A stretch of 64,000 bases of DNA from Candidatus Nitrosotenuis chungbukensis (GCF_000685395.1 NZ_AVSQ01000002.1:81900-145899), one strand, 5' to 3'; numbered from the stretch's first letter, positions 25,357 through 33,902 are shown. Notes: generated from the letters alone by a model not told the origin. A program made the numbers and translations.

Positions 25357-26604
25357 TTACCAGCTGGTTTTGTATGCAATTTGTTTTTTTGAGAGCCGGT
25401 CTATTTTGACATTCATTGAATTTAATGCGTCCACAGCTACCTGATAGTCGATTTGTTCTGGCACATCATAGACTAGATTCCGCATTTTTTTGTGGTTTTT
25501 TAAAATGTACAGAATGGAATACAGTTGGTTTGAAAACGATAACGCCATGATCTCTGGCGGGTGCCCTTCTGACGCAATCAGATTTGCTACTCTTCCCTTG
25601 CTGATAAGATGAATTTTTTTCCCGTTTGGCAAAACACACTCATCAAGATTTGGTCTTACTTGTCTCACCTTTTGTTTTAGCAAAAACTTGCTGTCAATTT
25701 CTACATCAAAGTGTCCTACGTTTCCAACTATTGCACCGTTTTTCATGGAGAGCAGGTGTTTCTTTTGAATTACATCTCTCATGCCGGTGCAGGTAATGAA
25801 AATGTCTCCGATTTTCGCAGCCCGACTCATAGGCATCACATCAAATCCGTCCATGTGTGCTTCTAGTGCCCTTATCGGATCAATCTCGATAACTATTATT
25901 CTTGAGCCCATACCCGCGCATTTTTGGGCAACACCCTTGCCAAGCCAGCCATATCCGCACACCACTACTCTTTTTGAGGCAAAAAGGAGATTCATTGCGT
26001 GCAAATATCCAGCTATTGTAGATTGGCCGGTTCCGTACTTGTTGTCAAATATCGTTTTTGTTTTTGCATTATTTACTGCAATGATTGGATAGCGTAGTTT
26101 TCCTTTCTTTTGCATTGAATTGTATCTTGTGATCCCAGTTGTGGTCTCCTCAGTTGCGCCAAGAATTTTGAGCGGCTGGAATTTTTTATCAAAGTGGGCC
26201 TTTGTGTTAAGGTCTCCCCCATCGTCGACTATGATATCCGGTTTGTATGACAGGACTTTATTTTGACACCAATCATATTCAGATTTTGTTTGGTTTGACC
26301 ATGCAAATATTTCGATTCCATTGGATGCGAGAAAGGCAGCGATGTTGTCTTGAGTGGTAAGTGGGTTTCCACTGCATGCCACTACCTTTGCCCCCAGTTC
26401 TTTTGCACCAATCAACAAAACTGACGTTTCCTTCGTTATTTGGAGGCAAAACCCAAGAGTGATTCCCCTAAGCGGTTTTAATTCTTTTAATCTGTCAATA
26501 GAATGCGTGAGAATTCGCATGTGGGATTTTGCCCAGTTATGCGAAAGATTTCCTGTATCAGACATGGCAGGATCTTTGATTTTGCCCAATAATGTGGAAT
26601 GCAT
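25357..26604 (-). CDS. ahcY: S-adenosylhomocysteine hydrolase
   Basis: A 415-residue NAD-dependent enzyme with ATG start. The opening KIKDPAMSDTG aligns with the family N-terminus. ATEETTTG near residue 150 and NNAKTKTIFDNKYGTGQS near residue 177 are the active site and NAD-contact segments. GYGWLGKGVA near residue 217 is the dinucleotide loop. It removes AdoHcy made by methyltransferases. The substrate-adjacent sequence reads VNNAKTK where many homologues have VNDSVTK, a modest deviation. Some archaeal relatives use S-inosylhomocysteine instead. Confidence 0.92.
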   Translation of the reverse strand: MHSTLLGKIKDPAMSDTGNLSHNWAKSHMRILTHSIDRLKELKPLRGITLGFCLQITKETSVLLIGAKELGAKVVACSGNPLTTQDNIAAFLASNGIEIFAWSNQTKSEYDWCQNKVLSYKPDIIVDDGGDLNTKAHFDKKFQPLKILGATEETTTGITRYNSMQKKGKLRYPIIAVNNAKTKTIFDNKYGTGQSTIAGYLHAMNLLFASKRVVVCGYGWLGKGVAQKCAGMGSRIIVIEIDPIRALEAHMDGFDVMPMSRAAKIGDIFITCTGMRDVIQKKHLLSMKNGAIVGNVGHFDVEIDSKFLLKQKVRQVRPNLDECVLPNGKKIHLISKGRVANLIASEGHPPEIMALSFSNQLYSILYILKNHKKMRNLVYDVPEQIDYQVAVDALNSMNVKIDRLSKKQIAYKTSW

Positions 26605-26669
26605 TGTCTGTAAAATAACGATTTACCAAGTAAATGAGTAAAATAGAGGTGCAATCTGTTCCAATATAC

Positions 26670-26744
26670 GGGCTGGTGGTTTAGTGGTATAATGCTGCAT
26701 TCGCAATGCAGAAGTCGAGGGTTCAATTCCCTCCCAGTCCACCA
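26670..26744 (+). tRNA. tRNA-Ala (anticodon CGC) with encoded CCA
   Basis: The cloverleaf has acceptor GGGCTGG against CCAGTCC, with the G3-T70 wobble that marks alanine tRNAs. Anticodon stem CTGCA/TGCAG holds loop TTCGCAA, anticodon CGC. The T arm is GAGGG-TTCAATT-CCCTC. Discriminator A at 26741 is followed by CCA. The D arm is short. Confidence 0.94.
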
Positions 26745-27065
26745 CATTTAACAAAAAGCAGGTTTTCTCGCATCACAGATACGTTTTATGTGTTCTAGGC
26801 ACGCATGACAGTGTTTTCTGGAACCTAATCTACAATTCAAGCTGGCAAAAGAATTCCAGGAAGGTTAAGGCATAGGACATTACATTGCATGTTATATTTG
26901 ATGCCAGTTTTTGTGCGTAAAATCAAATAATCAGGATTCATAATCATAAAACCCATCCGTATAATCACTGAATCGTTTTTACATCATAGAAAATACTTGT
27001 AATTTATCTAGAGATAGTCTGGATCATCCAATTCCGATATCTACTTCAGAACAGGCAGCTTTGTT
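26745..27065. other. Intergenic stretch with no recognised gene
   Basis: No convincing coding frame or tRNA was found in either direction. A weak inverted repeat (CTGGAA near 26819 with TTCCAG near 26857) is present but its loop is long and AT-rich. Stop codons are frequent in all frames. The region follows tRNA-Ala and precedes a tiny minus-strand gene. Confidence 0.5.
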
Positions 27066-27176
27066 TTACTTGAATGGTACCCATCCGCCACAAGAGCGAC
27101 AGATATTGACCCCGTCTTCGTTTTCGTAGCTTTCAGAACCTGGAGGGCACTGACATTGTGGGATTTGATCTTCCAT
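27066..27176 (-). CDS. Very small Cys-rich protein (36 residues)
   Basis: A short frame with ATG start encodes 36 residues. CQCPPGSE near residue 8 and CRSCGGW near residue 26 give four cysteines in C-x-C and C-x2-C pairs, which suggests one zinc-knuckle site. It is acidic between the pairs. It is too short for most gene finders but looks designed rather than random. Function is unknown. Confidence 0.55.
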   Translation of the reverse strand: MEDQIPQCQCPPGSESYENEDGVNICRSCGGWVPFK

Positions 27177-27609
27177 CGGTATGATACGCTGTTGAACCTT
27201 TTAAGATTTTCAGTGACGATTTGTGTTTAGAACTAATAATTACACAAAATATTGTAAAATTTGACTGTTAGAACCATTTCCGAGAGATAGGACTGAAGCT
27301 GACTCGCTGAAAGGCATCTTTTGCTTTGGGCAGACGGGGAGTGTCTACCGGCAAACTGGTGCCGCAACAACACAGGCCTCTATGTCGTGTCAGCTTCTTG
27401 TTGTATAGTACGTTGCCAAAGAAGATAAGGGTGTGTTTGTGCTTTCTGACAATCTGTTCAGGCGCGAATGCGATCACCATCCAAGTGTTCAATTATGTTG
27501 GGAATTAATTAAAAATAATGAACATTTGTATGGCATTACATTATTCAAACAAATGAATTAACAGGTTTTTGATAATTCATCATATATATGTAAATGTGCA
27601 TACTATACC
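27177..27609. other. Intergenic region around the candidate RNA
   Basis: Apart from the folded element at 27295-27397 no gene is supported. Two overlapping frames of 60-74 codons, one on each strand, cover the folded element but look like chance. AT-rich DNA with an ATATATATG run near 27580 precedes the small Cys-rich gene and probably contains its promoter. Confidence 0.5.
27295..27397. ncRNA. Candidate structured RNA (closed by a 9-11 bp stem)
   Basis: GAAGCTGAC at 27295-27303 pairs perfectly with GTCAGCTTC at 27389-27397, and two further pairs follow inside after a T-T mismatch. Within the loop at least three hairpins can be drawn: AAGGCA/TGCTTT, AGAC/GTCT and CGGCA/TGCCG. The segment is richer in G+C than its AT-rich flanks. 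The overlapping frames on both strands lack protein features. Strand and identity are unknown; no match to RNase P, SRP or a standard tRNA could be made by eye. Confidence 0.45.
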
Positions 27610-27753
27610 ATGAGCTATTGTATAGAATGTGGAGACGAAGCAGAAGTCTGCTTTTGTGACTACGAGAAAAAACCAATGGATGAATACATAAAAGCGCTCA
27701 AAGAATGCACAGACCTAAAGTGCTATTGTAAAAAGCACATGCCGGAGAGATGA
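27610..27753 (+). CDS. Small Cys-rich protein (47 residues), probable zinc finger
   Basis: A 47-residue frame from ATG whose stop overlaps the next gene start (ATGA). CIECG near residue 4, CFC near residue 14 and CYCKKH near residue 38 supply up to seven cysteines and a histidine, enough for one or two zinc sites. A TATA-like run (ATATATATG) lies about 26 bases upstream. It is the first gene of a three-gene set with a Lrp-type sensor domain. Confidence 0.7.
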   Translation: MSYCIECGDEAEVCFCDYEKKPMDEYIKALKECTDLKCYCKKHMPER

Positions 27754-27995
27754 TTTTGTCGTCGGCATATGTTCTGATAAACTGTGATCTTGGAGCTGAG
27801 GAAAAAGTAATCACCGAACTAAAGTCAGTCGGAAGGGTAAAGGAAATGCACGGAGTCTTTGGGGCATACGATATCATTGCCAAAGTGGAGGCTCCATCAA
27901 GCGAGATGGTACGTGATATCATCACATCAAGAATTCGAAGCATCGACAGAATTCGCTCTACTCTGACTTTGATGGGAATAGAGGGGCAAGAATGA
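27750..27995 (+). CDS. Stand-alone Lrp/AsnC ligand-binding (RAM) domain protein
   Basis: An 81-residue alpha/beta domain without a DNA-binding part. The order AYVLINCDLGAEEKVI, GAYDIIAKVEAPS and MVRDIITSRI matches the C-terminal RAM domain of Lrp regulators, including the GxYD turn near residue 38. Such single-domain proteins can bind amino acids or pair with full Lrp proteins. Overlaps on both sides show tight coupling to its neighbours. Confidence 0.82.
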   Translation: MILSSAYVLINCDLGAEEKVITELKSVGRVKEMHGVFGAYDIIAKVEAPSSEMVRDIITSRIRSIDRIRSTLTLMGIEGQE

Positions 27996-28396
27996 AGCCC
28001 CTACTCCACAAAATCCTTTATCCCGGATATGATGAAAAATGCAAACAACTAACAAAAGAAGACGAAATTAGATTTGCCGCAATAATTGACAAGGACGGTA
28101 GGATAGTTGCAGGCGGATTCAAAAAAGGAATCATTCCGCTTGAAAAAGACAAACTTAGACTGGAGGAATTTATGGAGTTCGCGTACGAGATTTCGCAGAG
28201 AAAGTCCTTTGATGAGTCATTAGGTCCAATAAACTACATTGCTGCAAGGAGGGACAAGATTGTTTTAATCAGCTTCCCATTAACGGATCTGACATTGTTG
28301 ATTTCAGCGGATCACACACTTGATATTGAAAAGTTGGCAAGCCATGTAGTAAATGTGTTTGACTCCGAGCAGTCGCGATTCTCTGACGGCACGTAA
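27992..28396 (+). CDS. Conserved protein of unknown function (134 residues)
   Basis: The 134-residue protein starts inside the end of the RAM-domain gene. It shows alternating strands and helices (EIRFAAIIDKDGRIVAGG near residue 24, IVLISFPLTDLTLLISAD near residue 90), a pattern like roadblock or profilin-type sensory folds. It lacks catalytic motifs. Similar proteins are, as far as I know, common in thaumarchaea. Function is unknown; the link to a ligand-binding RAM protein suggests a regulatory role. Confidence 0.68.
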   Translation: MKPLLHKILYPGYDEKCKQLTKEDEIRFAAIIDKDGRIVAGGFKKGIIPLEKDKLRLEEFMEFAYEISQRKSFDESLGPINYIAARRDKIVLISFPLTDLTLLISADHTLDIEKLASHVVNVFDSEQSRFSDGT

Positions 28397-28477
28397 TTAG
28401 TAATTTTATACCTAAAACAATTCATTTTTTGAGTAGTGAAAAACAAATCTGGCCGTTTGTAGCACAAATTACACGTG

Positions 28478-30877
28478 TTAAGGACGTCGTTTAGGATTCC
28501 ATCTTTTCAGCGCCAAGGAGCTTCCGGTTACAGAAACAGAGCTAGCAGCCATTGCCATTCCCGCTATAGTTGGATAAAGCAATCCAAGTCCAGCAACTGG
28601 AATCAAGGCCGCATTATACACAAACGCGTAAAAAAGATTCTGCTTTATTTTTTGTATAGTTTTTTTGCTTATCTCAAATGCAGATAAAACGTCATTTAGA
28701 TTACTTCGTACTAGAATAATTTTTCCTGCCTCTATGGCAATATCGGTTCCACTAGACATGGCAATCCCAATATCAGACACGGTCAAGGCAGCTGCATCGT
28801 TTATCCCATCTCCGACCATTGCAACTTTGTTTCCGTTTTCTTGTAGTTTTCTTATTTCATCTGCTTTTTGATCCGGTAAGACGTTTGCGATTACTCTATC
28901 AATTCCAATTTCCTTAGCTACAGTATCTGCTGTTTTCTGATTATCTCCCGTCAGCATTATCACTTGAACTTTCATTTTCTTTAATTGGCTCACAACTGCG
29001 GCTGCTTCCTTTCGAGGCACATCAAGTATTCCTATGATGCCAATTGGCTTTTTGCCTAGTCCGACTAGGATTCCAGTTTTTCCCTCTTGTTGTAATCGCA
29101 GTAGGGGTTGATAGTCAGATTCCAAACTCGCGTCTGAAAAAAACTTGGCACTTCCAACGAAAATCCTAGAGTCACCATGTTCTGCGACAATTCCCTTTCC
29201 AGGCATAGCTACAAAGTCAGACGCGTTTGGGATTACAATCTTATCATCCTGTGCTTTTTGCAAAATTGCCTTTCCCAAAGGATGCTCAGAATTCTTTTCA
29301 GCAATTGCTGCAAGTTCTAGAATCTTCCTTTCATCAAATGAACTGTCAAGCGATACAACATCAGTTACGTGGGGCTTTCCTGCAGTCAGAGTGCCAGTCT
29401 TGTCAAATACAACAGTGTTGATTTTTCCTAGCATTTCTAGCGCCTCACCACTCTTGAACAAGACCCCGTTTTGCGCACCCTTCCCCATTCCCACCATAAC
29501 GGCAGTAGGCGTAGCAAGTCCCAACGCGCAGGGGCATGCAACTACCAATATTGCAACTGCGGGAATCAGAGATGCTGCAAAGTGGTGTTCGCCATGAGCG
29601 GTAAAAAAATACCATGCAAGAAAAGTTCCAAAAGATATCGCCATTACAATAAACGCAAAGTATCCTGCTATTTTGTCAACCATCTTTTGCATGGGGGGCT
29701 TTTTGCCCATCGCGTCCTCAACTAGTCTGACAATTTGTGAAAGAATAGTATCGTTTCCAACTTTTTCTGCTCTAATCTGCAATACGCCTTCCTTGTTCAC
29801 GGTGCTTCCAATAACCAGATCACCGATTTTTTTTTCAATCGGAATTGATTCGCCAGTAATCATAGACTCGTCCACTGCAGAGTGCCCATATAGCACAATA
29901 CTGTCCACAGGAATCTTTTCGCCCGGCCTTACAACTATGACATCGCCTGGCTTTATCAATTCGATCGGCACTTCGATTTCCTCATCATTTCTTTTCACTC
30001 TGGCAGTCTTGGGGGAAAGATCCAGCATTTTTTTAATTGCGGAGGATGTTTTTCCCTTAGTCTTGTTTTCAAGATACTTTCCAAGTATGATGAAGGTTAT
30101 GACAGCTGCACCCGCATCATAATACAGATTGTGCCAGATAGGTACTGGAAACGTATTGTATACACTAAACAAATAGGCTGCCGTAGTTCCCACAACAACT
30201 AGCGTGTCCATGTTTGCAGATCTCAGTTTGGCAATTCTGTATGCGCCAACGTAGAACCTGCTACCTGCAACAAACTGAACTATACTTGCACACAAAAACA
30301 AAACATATGCAGAATAGGTAGTTCCAGAAATTGGAATGAATGAAAAAAAGTCAGGCATGCCAAGTAAGACGATCGGAATTGTGAAAACAGACGCTATTAC
30401 GAACAGTTTTTTGAGTTTTTTTGCCTCTATTTCCTCTGCGGATGCGGACAGATCCTCACTTAGGATCCGGTAACCGCTTTTTGCCAGGAATTGCCGGATA
30501 TCAGACAGTGAAATCAGTGCCGAATTGTATTGTATTATGATCTGGCTGTTTCCATAGTTTACAGATGCGTCCTTGATTCCGTTCATACTCTGGAGTTTTC
30601 TTTCTAAATTATCCGCATCAGAAGAGTCTGTAATTCCACCCACTTTCATTGTGAGCTTTTCGTAAATCACAGAATAGCCAGCTGATCTTACCGCGTTTTC
30701 TATTTTTGATAAATCAGATATGCTAGGATCATACTCCAAGAACGCCTTTTGCGATGCTAGGCTTACTTCGCATTTTTGTACGCCGTCAAGCTTGGAAACG
30801 TAGTTCTGGATCGAGTTTACACAGCCTGCGCAATGCATGCCGCCGATTTTCAGTACGGTTTGTTTTGTTTCCACCAT
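28478..30877 (-). CDS. copA: Copper-translocating P1B-type ATPase
   Basis: A 799-residue heavy-metal pump. The first HMA domain (residues 1-70) has the metal motif MHCAGC. A second HMA-like domain (residues 75-140) lacks CxxC (GGITDSSDA). After eight membrane helices the motifs are TGES, CPC (ACPCALG), DKTGT, SEHPLG and GDGINDA. CPC and the paired NA and SS residues of the last helices indicate Cu(I) export. It diverges from a TRASH-domain regulator with a shared inverted repeat between the starts, so it is probably copper-induced. Copper handling matters here because ammonia oxidation in this group relies on copper enzymes. Confidence 0.93.
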   Translation of the reverse strand: MVETKQTVLKIGGMHCAGCVNSIQNYVSKLDGVQKCEVSLASQKAFLEYDPSISDLSKIENAVRSAGYSVIYEKLTMKVGGITDSSDADNLERKLQSMNGIKDASVNYGNSQIIIQYNSALISLSDIRQFLAKSGYRILSEDLSASAEEIEAKKLKKLFVIASVFTIPIVLLGMPDFFSFIPISGTTYSAYVLFLCASIVQFVAGSRFYVGAYRIAKLRSANMDTLVVVGTTAAYLFSVYNTFPVPIWHNLYYDAGAAVITFIILGKYLENKTKGKTSSAIKKMLDLSPKTARVKRNDEEIEVPIELIKPGDVIVVRPGEKIPVDSIVLYGHSAVDESMITGESIPIEKKIGDLVIGSTVNKEGVLQIRAEKVGNDTILSQIVRLVEDAMGKKPPMQKMVDKIAGYFAFIVMAISFGTFLAWYFFTAHGEHHFAASLIPAVAILVVACPCALGLATPTAVMVGMGKGAQNGVLFKSGEALEMLGKINTVVFDKTGTLTAGKPHVTDVVSLDSSFDERKILELAAIAEKNSEHPLGKAILQKAQDDKIVIPNASDFVAMPGKGIVAEHGDSRIFVGSAKFFSDASLESDYQPLLRLQQEGKTGILVGLGKKPIGIIGILDVPRKEAAAVVSQLKKMKVQVIMLTGDNQKTADTVAKEIGIDRVIANVLPDQKADEIRKLQENGNKVAMVGDGINDAAALTVSDIGIAMSSGTDIAIEAGKIILVRSNLNDVLSAFEISKKTIQKIKQNLFYAFVYNAALIPVAGLGLLYPTIAGMAMAASSVSVTGSSLALKRWNPKRRP

Positions 30878-30901
30878 ACCATAGAACAGTCTTATTGCGT
30901 A

Positions 30902-30909
30902 CTTAAAAT
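30902..30909 (-). promoter_or_regulatory. Probable TATA box of copA
   Basis: Read on the minus strand the bases are ACTTAAAA-like and lie about 27 bases upstream of the copA ATG. This suits a leaderless or very short leader transcript. It abuts the inverted repeat at 30914. Confidence 0.45.
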
Positions 30910-30913
30910 CAGT

Positions 30914-30931
30914 ACTTTACAACTGTAAAGT
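30914..30931. promoter_or_regulatory. Inverted repeat, likely operator for the copper regulator
   Basis: ACTTTAC and GTAAAGT form perfect 7-bp arms separated by four bases. The element lies between the two TATA-like boxes of divergent copA and its regulator, touching both, so a bound protein could control the two genes at once. Confidence 0.6.
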
Positions 30932-30940
30932 CTATAAAAG
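30931..30940 (+). promoter_or_regulatory. Probable TATA box of the TRASH-domain regulator
   Basis: TCTATAAAAG is a strong archaeal TATA element. Its centre is about 27 bases before the GTG start at 30962, which implies a leaderless mRNA. Confidence 0.6.
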
Positions 30941-30961
30941 ATAATCAGCCATACAGACATT

Positions 30962-31414
30962 GTGCCGTTTAAGCTAGATGACATTGATTATGCGATACTT
31001 GAATCCTTAAATGAGGATGGAAGAAAGTCGTTCAGGCAGATTTCAAGGGAGATCAAGATAAGCACGCCGACAGTGAAAGCACGGTATGAGAGGCTGGTGA
31101 ACATTGGCTTGATAAAAGCAGTTTTGCCAATCATAGACTTTGGGAAGCTTGAGAACAAAATGGGCACAAAGATAGACGCAATACGCTCAAAGACCATCAG
31201 AAATCACGATGTAAAGCTCACAAAGGGCTTACTTGTCAAGATGTCTTGCGATTATTGTGATGGGCCGGTTCCTGAAAAGCCGAGCATTTTGAAATTTGCA
31301 AACTTTGAGAGGTTTTTTTGCTGCACATCGTGCAGAAGCCTGTATAAAGAAAAATACAGAGGGCGAATTGAAAAGTTATCAGGCAAAACCAACCATGATT
31401 TGAATGTGAGTTAA
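30962..31414 (+). CDS. Lrp/AsnC-type HTH regulator with C-terminal TRASH domain (CopT/CopR-like)
   Basis: A 150-residue protein from GTG. Residues 1-60 are an AsnC-type winged helix (LDDIDYAILESLNEDGR, then ISTPTVKARYERL as recognition region). Residues 88-130 form a TRASH metal-binding finger with MSCDYCDG and FFCCTSCRSLY cysteines. The same architecture is known for the copper-responsive regulator next to copA in Sulfolobus. It should sense Cu through the TRASH cysteines and act on the repeat upstream of its own TATA box. Mode (repressor or activator) is not readable. Confidence 0.85.
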   Translation: MPFKLDDIDYAILESLNEDGRKSFRQISREIKISTPTVKARYERLVNIGLIKAVLPIIDFGKLENKMGTKIDAIRSKTIRNHDVKLTKGLLVKMSCDYCDGPVPEKPSILKFANFERFFCCTSCRSLYKEKYRGRIEKLSGKTNHDLNVS

Positions 31415-31458
31415 GACAGTTTTTAATTTTACAAAATCAGTCGGCGTGTGCAGTAGGA

Positions 31459-31671
31459 TTATTTTCTCATTGCGTCAATCTGGCCTGTCACAATCCATTC
31501 GAGTAGTTCGTGTGCTGTCGGATTAAGATCTGGTTTGTTATGCATCAGGTTACTAACCCAGATGAAATTAATTTGGTTTAGCAGCGGCTTGTTTTGTTCG
31601 TCGCCACTTCTAACTTTGTTACGCAGATCTTCTGGAATTGTATTCCACCACTCCGCAAAGGTTCTTGCCAT
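31459..31671 (-). CDS. Conserved small protein of unknown function (70 residues)
   Basis: A compact helical protein beginning MARTFAEWWNTIPEDLRNK. No metal site or membrane helix is seen. Tryptophans at residues 8-9 and the PEDLRNKV helix give it a folded look. It lies 11 bases downstream of the next minus-strand gene, so the two form a small operon. I do not recognise the family. Confidence 0.6.
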   Translation of the reverse strand: MARTFAEWWNTIPEDLRNKVRSGDEQNKPLLNQINFIWVSNLMHNKPDLNPTAHELLEWIVTGQIDAMRK

Positions 31672-31682
31672 TTTTTGCTATT

Positions 31683-31997
31683 TTATTTGCCAAGGAACGA
31701 TAGAATTGGCATTGCGTCCCATTGATACAGATAGTAATCAAGCACGTTTGAACAGATCTTGTCATAGTTGTCGTAAATTGAGTTTGCCTCTTCGTCTGTA
31801 GCCTCAAATATCGCTATTCCCGTCTTGTTGTCGCTTAATGCGCCTGACCACATTATTCGTCCTTGTGACTGCCAAGCGTCAATCAAATTACTTATTTGGG
31901 GTCGCACTCTTTCTATATCCTGCTCAGTTGTAGATTCTTTTAGTATGCTTACAAGAATCCATGGTTTTCTTTGAGAAATTAATTCTGTTTGACTCAT
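31683..31997 (-). CDS. Small alpha/beta protein, possibly a dimeric ferredoxin-like (YCII-type) fold
   Basis: A 104-residue protein. WILVSILKESTTEQDIERVRPQ near residue 13 and GALSDNKTGIAIFEATDEEA near residue 52 show the strand-helix-strand pattern of dimeric alpha/beta barrel proteins. No catalytic residues are recognised. It is upstream of, and probably cotranscribed with, the 70-residue gene. Confidence 0.58.
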   Translation of the reverse strand: MSQTELISQRKPWILVSILKESTTEQDIERVRPQISNLIDAWQSQGRIMWSGALSDNKTGIAIFEATDEEANSIYDNYDKICSNVLDYYLYQWDAMPILSFLGK

Positions 31998-32074
31998 AAT
32001 ACAAAGAACAAGGCAGAGAGAATTAAGAATAATGCTGATTTCAGTCTGTTGTTCTTTAGTTTTGTACTAGTCTG

Positions 32075-32293
32075 ATGAAATTACACTCTGCAATGTTAAA
32101 CATTTTTAATAATTACAAATATGCAACCTATTTTGATCTTGCAGTAGACAGCATCGCAATCAAGGTCAAAGAGAGTCACCAGTACGAAAATGTACAGATA
32201 ATCGTCCAACCAAATCGGGAAAATTGCTATTGGCAGATTTTGATCACTGGACTGGTGACTACTCTTTTACTTAGAGCGAAAAAATATCTCTGA
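32075..32293 (+). CDS. Possible small protein (72 residues), doubtful
   Basis: An ATG-initiated frame in an otherwise gene-free gap. It contains a short amphipathic run and a hydrophobic segment near the end (ILITGLVTTLLL). No family signal is present, and residue use is not strongly protein-like. It may be a real short membrane-associated product or chance. Confidence 0.25.
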   Translation: MKLHSAMLNIFNNYKYATYFDLAVDSIAIKVKESHQYENVQIIVQPNRENCYWQILITGLVTTLLLRAKKYL

Positions 32294-32327
32294 CATCAAT
32301 ATCGCAGAACAGTTTCTTGTTAAAATA

Positions 32328-32690
32328 TCAGTCTTGAGTTGCACCGCATTCTGTACAAAACTTGGCAGACAGTGAAATTTTAGAGCCACAGTCTGAGCAA
32401 AATTTTGTGTCAGAGCCAGCTACCTTGTTTACATTTCCATACATACTTGTGTTTCTGACAGCGCCTGTTGGCTCATACTTGTCATCGTCGATTATGTTTA
32501 CTGGTGCAAAGTCTTTTTCCTCAACATACGCCATGATTCTTGGAATGGTGTTGTCTTTGTTCTTTGGATCAGGGATGATATCTGCAAGCCAAAAGGAGTA
32601 CCTCATAAGCGTGAGTTCAGGCGTGGAAAAGGCAAGTGTGTGAGCAGACATGTAGTCTTCTGCTGCTGCCTTTCCGTTGAAAACCTGCAT
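32328..32690 (-). CDS. Zinc-ribbon protein of unknown function
   Basis: A 120-residue protein. Residues 94-117 form a zinc ribbon (FCSDCGSK then FCTECGA). The N-terminal 90 residues are a helical domain with aromatic residues (LMRYSFWLADIIPD) and no known motif. Similar C-terminal ribbons occur in the proteins at 34046 and 35046, suggesting a local family of ribbon-tagged proteins. Function is unknown. Confidence 0.65.
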   Translation of the reverse strand: MQVFNGKAAAEDYMSAHTLAFSTPELTLMRYSFWLADIIPDPKNKDNTIPRIMAYVEEKDFAPVNIIDDDKYEPTGAVRNTSMYGNVNKVAGSDTKFCSDCGSKISLSAKFCTECGATQD

Positions 32691-32795
32691 GAGAAGAATG
32701 ATCCATATTAGATGTATATTGTTTACTGGAGTTTTGATGGCAATTTGATTTGACTTTGCCTGATAATGTACCGACAGAAATGCACTCTCAAAAAC

Positions 32796-33902
32796 TTACT
32801 TTTTGATTAGTTTTGAACCCTTGATTTTGGTTATCGCTATAACCACGCCCAGAATGGATGTCATTGCAATCAAGGCGCCAAATGGAAACTCTGGAACGAT
32901 TTTTGCAACATCGTTCATCTTGACAAGTATTGCGTCAACCTGCGCGTCTACTTCGGAGGTAGGTGCGCCATTTTTAATCATGTCTCGTAGTTCTTCGCGC
33001 ATCATAAGTTCAATCTCATCTTTTAGCTCAGGGTTTTGCTGAGCAATTGGCGACTCTAAAAATTCATAGTTATCCAAATATGCCTTTGTAGCAAGGCTCA
33101 GTGCCTCATCTGCGTTTCCAGCAGCGTACTCTTCTTTTGTCTCTTTCAACAGGGATCTTATGTTTTCAACATAATCTAAAAGATCGGTATCATCGCTTTC
33201 AACGCCCATAACTTCGTCAAGCTCGTGGATTACCCCGTCTGCAAAAACTGCAATGTTTGCCGGGTCTGCTCTGGAATCATATCCAGCCCACAGGTCACCG
33301 TAGAATTCTTCAATCTCTTCTGCCTCATGTTCTGGTAATTCTGATTTTATTTCGTCAAAGATTTGCTGGGAGCGCCAGACAAATGCGGAGCCGTCTTGGA
33401 ATTCTGCCATCATGCTTATCTCGCCGTCTGTTATTGCTTCCTCGTATTCTCCTTTGGAGGTCTCTAGTAATCCCTGCATTAGTTTCATCTTGAAATTCGT
33501 ATCATGACTAAGTTCGTCTCCGACTATTGCGGTTCTTGCAATTTCGACTACTTCTTTTGCCTCATCGATTGCATCCTGAGCGTCTTGACGGGTCACACCT
33601 TGGCCTGTCTTTTTGCCAAGATCCATGAGAATCTGGTTTACTTGAGAATCTAAATCAGGGCTACTTTCTTGTAGTACTGGTTTCATTATGTCGTACAATT
33701 CGGCAATTGGATGAGTCGCATGCACTAGTGCTAGTTCTGCATTGTCGTCATCCAAGTTCTGCTCGATTGCCCAGAAATGGCCAAGGGTCTCCTCGAGTGA
33801 GCCTGCAAATGCGAGTCTTTCATCATAATCAGTATCTGCAAACGCAATAGAAGTAGAAGATGCAATTACAACAAGTGCAAAAATAGCAAGCAGTGATTTC
33901 AA
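32796..33902 (-). CDS. Exported helical protein with PEFPFG C-terminal anchor
   Basis: A 368-residue protein from TTG. Residues 1-22 form a signal peptide ending near IAFA-DTD. The body is strongly acidic and helical (repeating Glu/Asp-rich amphipathic helices). The last 33 residues read VPEFPFG, a hydrophobic helix and a basic KGSKLIKK tail. This is the tripartite layout of PEF/PEFG-type sorting signals, which archaeosortase-like enzymes recognise in archaea. It is likely a surface-attached protein. No enzyme motif is seen, and partner sortase is not in the window. Confidence 0.78.
   Translation of the reverse strand: MKSLLAIFALVVIASSTSIAFADTDYDERLAFAGSLEETLGHFWAIEQNLDDDNAELALVHATHPIAELYDIMKPVLQESSPDLDSQVNQILMDLGKKTGQGVTRQDAQDAIDEAKEVVEIARTAIVGDELSHDTNFKMKLMQGLLETSKGEYEEAITDGEISMMAEFQDGSAFVWRSQQIFDEIKSELPEHEAEEIEEFYGDLWAGYDSRADPANIAVFADGVIHELDEVMGVESDDTDLLDYVENIRSLLKETKEEYAAGNADEALSLATKAYLDNYEFLESPIAQQNPELKDEIELMMREELRDMIKNGAPTSEVDAQVDAILVKMNDVAKIVPEFPFGALIAMTSILGVVIAITKIKGSKLIKK

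Noticed and set aside
27268..27508. Overlapping frames on both strands (74 and 60 codons) near 27.3 kb
   Set aside because: They are antisense to each other, have odd composition, and the DNA is better explained by a folded RNA element.
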